A DNA stretch of 37,750 nt from assembly GCA_964611335.1 (NCBI GenBank), contig CAZSXR010000008.1, forward strand, positions 1 to 37,750, in the 5' to 3' direction. Of the stretch, positions 33,275 to 37,750 are shown one piece after another. The translations under genes were made by a program, and so were the position numbers. The DNA comes from BOG-1112 sp964611335. Its GTDB lineage: Bacteria; Bdellovibrionota_B; Oligoflexia; Oligoflexales; Bog-1112. The notes beneath the pieces are model-generated. The model was not told the DNA's origin. It did not search any database and was given only the letters and a program-made list of their open reading frames with translations. Numbering within the stretch: position 1 is the first letter of the stretch; every line of letters begins with the position of its first letter.

Positions 33275-34297
33275 ATGGAACATATAGACTCTTCTTATCT
33301 AACTGAACTTTTTCTCGGGATTGATGTTGGAAATAGTTTTTTTCTAAACTATTTTCCTTATTCACAAACCCACACACAAGATCTTATTGCTTTCGATGAA
33401 AGAAAAGATTCTCTTCTTGTTACACCTTACGCTCATCCACGAGCTGAGGCTCCTACGATTGAAAAGGAATCCTACGAAACTCGTCATCTAAAGCCTGCTT
33501 ATCTTAAAGACAAACGTGAATTTGATCCACATGAGCTAAGCTTTCGATCTTTTGGTGAAAATCTCACTGCAAATCTTTCTCAATCCGACAGGCTTGAACT
33601 TGCTTTGATCTCAGCACTCAAAGAACAAAAAGAATTTTTCTTAAGACGTCTTGAACAGATGGCAGGTGAAATCCTATTAACTGGGAAACTTTCCATTGTA
33701 AGTGAAGCTTTCTCGTATGCTGTAGATTTCAAAAAAGATCCATCACTCAACATCAAGCTCACAGAAAAAGATTCATGGAGCGCAGAAAAATCAGATGTTC
33801 TTGAAAACATCGAAGAATGGTCAGCCCGCTCTCTTGATAAGTCAGGAGCGACCATCAACTCTCTCGTATTTGGAAAGAAGGCATGGAATCTTTTTCGAAA
33901 AAATAAAGCTGTGAAAGAACTCCTAGACATAAGACGAGGAGATACCTCTTCCATCACTATTGCACCAAACCTCATAGGACGAGGAGTTTCTTACAAGGGA
34001 CTTCTTGGTGAATACAAGACCTTTGTACACCTTGGAAAATACATAGACCCTCACCTTGGAGAAGTAAGACCTTTCGTTCCAGACAATACAGTTCTTCTTC
34101 TTTCAGATCAGATTGAAGGAACTAAACACTTTGGAGCCATCAAAGATTTTGAGGCAAATTTGCAGTCGGTTCCTTTTTTCGTGAAAAAAATAGTAAAAGA
34201 TGATCCTTCTGCTCTCTTTCTTCTGGCTCAATCGGCACCACTTTTGGTCCCAGGAAAAGTGAACGCAAGTCTTAGTGCAGAAGTCTGTGCGTTTTAA
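33275..34297 (+). CDS. Major capsid protein (lambda gpE family)
   Basis: A 340-residue capsid subunit (lambda gpE is 341), with HK97 fold expected. Features: LFLGIDVGNSFFLNYFPYSQTHTQDLIAFDERKD, ETRHLKPAYLKDKREFDP, LRRLEQMAGEILLTGK and PFVPDNTVLLLSDQIEGTKHFGAIKD are typical of the gpE family. Order decoration-capsid matches lambda. Confidence 0.95.
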   Translation: MEHIDSSYLTELFLGIDVGNSFFLNYFPYSQTHTQDLIAFDERKDSLLVTPYAHPRAEAPTIEKESYETRHLKPAYLKDKREFDPHELSFRSFGENLTANLSQSDRLELALISALKEQKEFFLRRLEQMAGEILLTGKLSIVSEAFSYAVDFKKDPSLNIKLTEKDSWSAEKSDVLENIEEWSARSLDKSGATINSLVFGKKAWNLFRKNKAVKELLDIRRGDTSSITIAPNLIGRGVSYKGLLGEYKTFVHLGKYIDPHLGEVRPFVPDNTVLLLSDQIEGTKHFGAIKDFEANLQSVPFFVKKIVKDDPSALFLLAQSAPLLVPGKVNASLSAEVCAF

Positions 34298-34568
34298 GTT
34301 TCCATCGTGGTTTTTTGAACCTGTAGTTTTCGAAGGAAAGACTTATGAGCTTCTCTATGATGTGGGTCATGTGAAAAAACGAATCTCTCATCAGGGATTT
34401 GAAATTAGCGATACAAGACCTTTTCTTTGGGGAAAACTTCCAAAAGAAGTCCTAGGAAATGCCATTACTGTAAGAGAAAAGATTTACGTTATTGAAAGTG
34501 TTGAATCAACTGGAGAAAACTGTTTTGTTTACTACCTCGGAAAAAATCGTAACGCTCACAAAATTTAA
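34275..34568 (+). CDS. Putative head-tail connector or head completion protein
   Basis: A 97-residue, beta-rich protein after the capsid gene, the place of lambda FI/FII-type stopper proteins. No firm family. It overlaps the capsid gene by 23 bp. GTG 34275 is used; GTG 34287 is an alternative. Confidence 0.5.
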   Translation: MQKSVRFKFPSWFFEPVVFEGKTYELLYDVGHVKKRISHQGFEISDTRPFLWGKLPKEVLGNAITVREKIYVIESVESTGENCFVYYLGKNRNAHKI

Positions 34569-34971
34569 AAATGCAATTGCAGAATCACTGCGTTCGTGGA
34601 TACCAAATTCCTTTGAAATATTTGATTCCTTAGATGAGGTTCGAGCTGAATTACTGCCATGTGCAGTGATCTCATTTGACAAGGGAGTCAACTTTGAAGC
34701 TCTCTATGAAAATGTTTATGAGTGTAGTGCATCCCTCACGGTGGATCTGTTTTTATCTCTCGATGAAGAGATTCCCATTTCTTCTTCAGACAAGCTAAGT
34801 GAAACCCTTTCTAAAAACCTTCTTTTAGATCCTACCTTAAGAGATATGTGTCAAAGTATAGAACTTAAAGAAACATCTGCCCAAAACTTCACAGGAGAAC
34901 ATCAGTTGAGAATTCTTTTTCATGATTTCATATTAAAATTCCTTTGGAGTCCTGATGTCTCTAAAGCATGA
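34525..34971 (+). CDS. Putative tail terminator / completion protein
   Basis: A 148-residue protein. The alternation of helix and strands (NAIAESLRSWIPNSFEIFDSLDEVRAELLPCAVISFD...ECSASLTVDLFLSLDEE) is like tail terminators that cap the tube. I chose TTG 34525, which has GGAG nine bases upstream; the frame is open from 34492, and the true start is uncertain. It overlaps the previous gene by 44 bp. Confidence 0.5.
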   Translation: MFTTSEKIVTLTKFKNAIAESLRSWIPNSFEIFDSLDEVRAELLPCAVISFDKGVNFEALYENVYECSASLTVDLFLSLDEEIPISSSDKLSETLSKNLLLDPTLRDMCQSIELKETSAQNFTGEHQLRILFHDFILKFLWSPDVSKA

Positions 34972-35455
34972 AGAGAGCATTTTTAACCTCCATCTTAGAC
35001 TTCAAAATATCATCCGTTTTGGTACTGTGAAGTCTTTAAAAGAGATGAAGGTTCTTGTGCATTTTAGTGAGGACTGTGAGATTTGGCTTAAACCTCTCTG
35101 GTTAAAATCTGGTGAAAGTCATATCAATTTTCCTTTCGAAAAAGATGAAACTGTTCTTGTTCTATCACCAGATGGAGACTTATCCGAAGGTGTCATCTGG
35201 GGTGCAATTCCAAAAGTTAAACCAATGGCAGGATTTTCTATCAAAACAAAAGATACTTCTGTCTTCGAATCAGAAAAAGGATTTTACTTTGGAAATGGAA
35301 AGGATGAACTGATTGATCTTCTCATTCAGGGATTTAAAATTATCTCCCAGTCTAAAACACCAACCCTTATGGGACCTCAAAACTCTATAGAGTCTTTCGC
35401 AGAACTTCCAAAACTCGTTACAAAAATGGAGTCTCTTCATGCTTCTAGGAACTGA
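34955..35455 (+). CDS. Baseplate spike protein (P2 gpV-like)
   Basis: A 166-residue gpV/gp45-type spike, the tip that pierces the outer membrane. The OB-fold part shows IIRFGTVKSLKEMKVLVHFSED..WLKPLWLKSGESHINFPFEKDETVLVLSPDGDLSEGVIWGAI. The C-terminal part is short and helical-to-beta. P2 gpV has 211 residues, so the spike here is short. It overlaps the previous gene by 17 bp. Confidence 0.85.
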   Translation: MSLKHEESIFNLHLRLQNIIRFGTVKSLKEMKVLVHFSEDCEIWLKPLWLKSGESHINFPFEKDETVLVLSPDGDLSEGVIWGAIPKVKPMAGFSIKTKDTSVFESEKGFYFGNGKDELIDLLIQGFKIISQSKTPTLMGPQNSIESFAELPKLVTKMESLHASRN

Positions 35456-35636
35456 AAAAGAGTTGGCTCAAAAAATCATCTCCTCCTTGTGCAATGATCC
35501 AAAAGGCCAAGAGAGTATTCGTGAGCATTGGGAGAAGATTTCTCGTCTGATCCTCTCTCATCTTATTCAAAATTCCACCATCACTGGGATTGCACCACCC
35601 AACGGAGGCCCTATCGTGGAGGGACATCTTGCGTGA
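35439..35636 (+). CDS. Small baseplate-linked protein, unknown
   Basis: A 65-residue protein with a helical N-terminus and the motif IREHWEKISRLILSHLIQNSTITGIAPPNGGPIVEGHLA. Similar small proteins with a helix, then a Gly/Pro-rich tail sit between spike and wedge genes in many contractile phages. Overlaps gpV by 17 bp and the next gene by 8 bp. Confidence 0.6.
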   Translation: MLLGTEKELAQKIISSLCNDPKGQESIREHWEKISRLILSHLIQNSTITGIAPPNGGPIVEGHLA

Positions 35637-35967
35637 TCTATGCGAAAAAACAGGGGTTTGGATTGAAGGAGATGCTCTCACAAAACAGAGGATTTCACGG
35701 GTACTTTTAACGAAAAGGGGAAGCAAACCTGTTTTAAGAAACTTCGGTTCTGATCTACGTTCACTTGTGGATCTTCCTTTTAAAGAATTTAAAATTCATG
35801 CAACTCAGGAAATCTTCCAAAAACTTGAAAAATATGTTCCTGAATTTTTCTGTGAGAGTGTGGAGTACGGAGTCGAAGAAGGAAAAATATCCATCCTCGT
35901 TAAAGGGGAATCCAACAGAAGAAAGGTAGAATATGCCCTATCTAGCAGCACCACAGATCCTCGATGA
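35629..35967 (+). CDS. Baseplate wedge protein, gp25/gpW-like
   Basis: A 112-residue wedge protein. Marks: KQRISRVLLTKRGSKPVLRNFGSDLRSLVDLP, the conserved gp25-like signature. It anchors the sheath to the baseplate. I chose TTG 35629 with a strong GGAGGG 5-6 bases upstream, overlapping the previous gene by 8 bp; a TTG at 35590 is the longer alternative. Confidence 0.85.
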   Translation: MRDLCEKTGVWIEGDALTKQRISRVLLTKRGSKPVLRNFGSDLRSLVDLPFKEFKIHATQEIFQKLEKYVPEFFCESVEYGVEEGKISILVKGESNRRKVEYALSSSTTDPR

Positions 35968-36649
35968 TCTTTCCATCTCTCAAATCATCGAGGAAATTAA
36001 AACGCAGTTTTTGGAAAAACATCCTGACACTTCTTTTGATGAAGCCTCTCCGCTTTATGAAATGACAGCAATATTTTCTTATCGCGAAACTCTTCTGCGT
36101 GCACGTATCAATGATCTCACGCAAAAACTCCTTCAAAAACTCAAGGAAGTTTACGAAGAAAAGACCTTTGTAACAGGTACGCGGGCTTATTATGAAAAAA
36201 AGATCAAAGAGATTTCTGGGGTTTTAGATATAGACCTTCAGGAGAAAGACAAAGGCGTCATCGAAGTCTTTGTTTTGTTTTCTGACGAAACGAAAAAAAA
36301 TAATCCCAATGTTTTGGATGAACTTAAGGATCACCTTCAGTCTTCGAAAAATAAACTTCTAAGCGACACCCTTATCATTGAAGAAGCTCGTCCAAAACCT
36401 TTTTCAATCAAAGCCCATCTAATCCTCGAACAGGGAACTCAAATTGATATTGAAACAGCAAAGAACGTTCTCAAAGAAAAAATCACTCCATTTCTAAGAG
36501 TCGGACACTCTTTGTCTCTTTCAACAATCACTGCTCTTCTGTGGAAAGAAGGGATTAACGACATCAAAATACTAGAACCCTCAGATTCCCTGATTGTTCC
36601 ACATGGAACTATTCCCATTTTAAAGGAAATCACCCTAAGCTATGCTTAA
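35933..36649 (+). CDS. Baseplate protein gpJ-like
   Basis: A 238-residue baseplate J protein. Marks: SFDEASPLYEMTAIFSYRETLLRARINDLTQ at 38-70 and a C-terminal region with SLSTITALLWKEGINDIKILEPSD. It forms the wedge arms. P2 gpJ has 302 residues, so this is a compact form. Overlaps gpW by 35 bp and gpI by 8 bp. Confidence 0.88.
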   Translation: MPYLAAPQILDDLSISQIIEEIKTQFLEKHPDTSFDEASPLYEMTAIFSYRETLLRARINDLTQKLLQKLKEVYEEKTFVTGTRAYYEKKIKEISGVLDIDLQEKDKGVIEVFVLFSDETKKNNPNVLDELKDHLQSSKNKLLSDTLIIEEARPKPFSIKAHLILEQGTQIDIETAKNVLKEKITPFLRVGHSLSLSTITALLWKEGINDIKILEPSDSLIVPHGTIPILKEITLSYA

Positions 36650-37172
36650 AGACTTCTCTGGTCTGTCATTTCGATTAGAAAAGAGTGGATTTCTATCCAT
36701 CTTGGAGCATCTTTTTATTCCATCTTTCGGCGAAAAACCTGAAGAGATCCAAGCTAAAAAAAAGGTCATACCTCACCTAATCAGTGCCTACGGACTTGAA
36801 GATCTTGCCAAAATAGTTCCAGACTTTGACTTTGCAAAAGCTCTCAAATGGCAAAAACTCAAGGGAACTTCGGAGTCCATAATTCTTGCGATGGAACTTA
36901 TTGGGGTGTCTGTTCGAAGTATAACGGAATTGAAAGAAGAGAGATGGAATCACTACAAAGTTCTTCTTGAAAACAGCAAAGGAATCTCTGCAAAAACACT
37001 TATAGGACTTTGCAAACTCTCTGTTCCACTAAGATGCAACCTTTACCGCATTGCAGACGTTTCAAAAGAAGTTCGAAGTATGAAGCTTTCATCAAAGGAC
37101 GGGAAACTTCATAAAAATATTTTGTCAAATTTTTCAGGTATTTTTATCAACGGACTGTGGATCGATCTTTGA
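36642..37172 (+). CDS. Tail protein gpI-like
   Basis: A 176-residue P2 gpI-type protein. Marks: IPHLISAYGLEDLAKIV, LKWQKLKGTSESIILAMELIGVSVRSI and WNHYKV. It follows gpJ with an 8-bp overlap, as in P2. No fibre gene follows; the next gene downstream lies across the origin on the opposite strand. Confidence 0.83.
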   Translation: MLKDFSGLSFRLEKSGFLSILEHLFIPSFGEKPEEIQAKKKVIPHLISAYGLEDLAKIVPDFDFAKALKWQKLKGTSESIILAMELIGVSVRSITELKEERWNHYKVLLENSKGISAKTLIGLCKLSVPLRCNLYRIADVSKEVRSMKLSSKDGKLHKNILSNFSGIFINGLWIDL

Positions 37173-37272
37173 CTTTGGATGTACCTTTGATTTTGTTAAT
37201 AATTCACAAAACCCGACACTTGCGAGTGCACTCTCCCTTGCTCTGAAAGTTTCAGCACAAAGAAACATCAGT

Positions 37273-37293
37273 TTTGTGAATAAAATTCACAAA
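37273..37293. repeat. Palindrome TTTGTGAAT-AAA-ATTCACAAA
   Basis: Perfect 9-bp arms around a 3-base spacer, with another ATTCACAAA copy at 37202-37210. Candidate binding site for an initiator or host factor in the origin region. Confidence 0.55.
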
Positions 37294-37391
37294 TGTGAAG
37301 ATAAAGACGGGTCATCTGCACATTTGAATCAGAATTTTGTTAATTTTTGTTAACGTCACATCACCGACTAGATGATGGAAAACTATTTTGA

Positions 37392-37417
37392 TTATAAAAT
37401 AATCATTTATTTTATAA
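37392..37417. repeat. AT-rich palindrome with 11-bp arms
   Basis: TTATAAAATAA and TTATTTTATAA pair perfectly around TCAT. It forms the core of an AT-rich stretch about 280 bp from the iterons. It could be the unwinding element or a single-strand initiation hairpin. Confidence 0.55.
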
Positions 37418-37694
37418 CACGCACAAACATTATTTAAATCGATTAAAGAGTTCCACCATAGTTGGAGGTTCGTTTTCTAAACAAACCGTTTCATCTTTGC
37501 GTTATCGCTTTTAAACGACAATCGAAGTTGGTGGGGTGAGAACTCAAAAGCAGCGACTGCGGCGATGTTTTTGGCGGAACATGAAACATTGGGATTAGGA
37601 ATATGGACCCTCCTCTAGTTCGGCCGCCATTACAATCTCTTCTTTTACTCTTTAATATGTCTATAGGGTCTATAACTGATTGAAATCAAAAGAA

Positions 37695-37750
37695 ATACTA
37701 CTGGATTAGGGGGGAGTTACTACTGGATTAGGGGGGAGTTACTACTGGAT
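37695..37750. repeat. 22-bp iteron array, right part
   Basis: Two units at 37695-37716 (first base A instead of T) and 37717-37738, then 12 bases of a third. The last 20 bases equal bases 1-20, and the last 42 equal bases 1-42, so the two ends overlap as in a circular contig. Circularised with 20 bp of overlap, the array has five units; the true number may differ because assembly collapses such repeats. Confidence 0.88.

Larger units (their letters stand above)
37173..37694. other. Non-coding origin region with inverted repeats and AT-rich block
   Basis: A 522-bp region between gpI and the iterons with no gene I can support. It holds ATTCACAAA repeats (37202, 37285, inverted at 37273), the palindrome TTTGTGAAT-AAA-ATTCACAAA (37273-37293), TTTTGTTAAT repeats (37191, 37335), an AT-only palindrome with 11-bp arms (37392-37417), and the stretch to 37440 that is nearly all A/T. 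Beside 22-bp iterons this has the layout of an iteron-type oriV; the role is inferred. Confidence 0.6.

Overview
The window reads as one complete, AT-rich, circular phage-plasmid: a temperate contractile-tailed phage (P2-type tail, lambda-type head) that also carries plasmid replication and partition genes. The last bases repeat the first ones within a 22-bp tandem iteron array, as expected of a circular contig cut inside the array. The envelope-type histidine kinase, class D beta-lactamase, M15 endolysin and P2/lambda-type virion genes point to a Gram-negative host, probably a low-GC proteobacterium or relative. I cannot name the genus. No rRNA or tRNA gene was seen.

Layout. (1) 37173-37750 plus 1-5224, plasmid core: an AT-rich origin region with inverted repeats, 22-bp iterons, a large Toprim-helicase-initiator replication protein, a membrane protein whose gene carries an array of TTTGAGAC boxes, then parA and a ribbon-helix-helix partner. 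(2) 5242-9567, minus strand: a tightly overlapping four-gene operon coding for an XRE-type regulator, a stand-alone receiver, a fatty-acyl-CoA-ligase-like enzyme and a 7TM (7TMR-DISM) sensor histidine kinase. This looks like a signal-sensing switch and is the most unusual part of the window. (3) 9568-10684: a divergent control region with operators, a large hairpin and a tiny ORF, then a phospholipase-A2-like protein and a small HTH protein. (4) 10685-12451: a second replication-type protein (winged HTH plus a C-terminal DnaA domain-I-like segment) with an origin-like stretch inside the gene. (5) 12536-18100, plus strand: membrane/coiled-coil peptide, completion-like protein, candidate cos region, small and large terminase, gpW, portal, M15 endolysin.

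(6) 18127-24854, minus strand: an accessory island with an Xre/RES toxin-antitoxin pair, a possible PIN-like protein, a secreted cysteine-containing protein, two membrane proteins, a tyrosine recombinase and an unknown gene. (7) 25011-31548, plus strand: DUF4815-like protein, sheath, tube, tail chaperone with a programmed -1 frameshift, tape measure, gpU, gpX and gpD. (8) 31545-32348, minus strand: a class D (OXA-type) beta-lactamase with its own promoter, sitting inside the structural genes. (9) 32529-37172, plus strand: scaffold-like peptide, decoration protein, major capsid protein, completion proteins, baseplate spike gpV, a small tail protein, gp25-like gpW, gpJ and gpI.

How it fits together: the iteron/Rep and ParA/RHH modules would keep the prophage as a low-copy plasmid; the sensor operon faces the early control region and may decide between lysogeny and lysis; the DnaA-like protein may start lytic replication; the plus-strand blocks make the virion. 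The toxin-antitoxin pair and beta-lactamase are cargo that could benefit host or plasmid. Functions are assigned from recognisable motifs and gene order only; no database search was possible.
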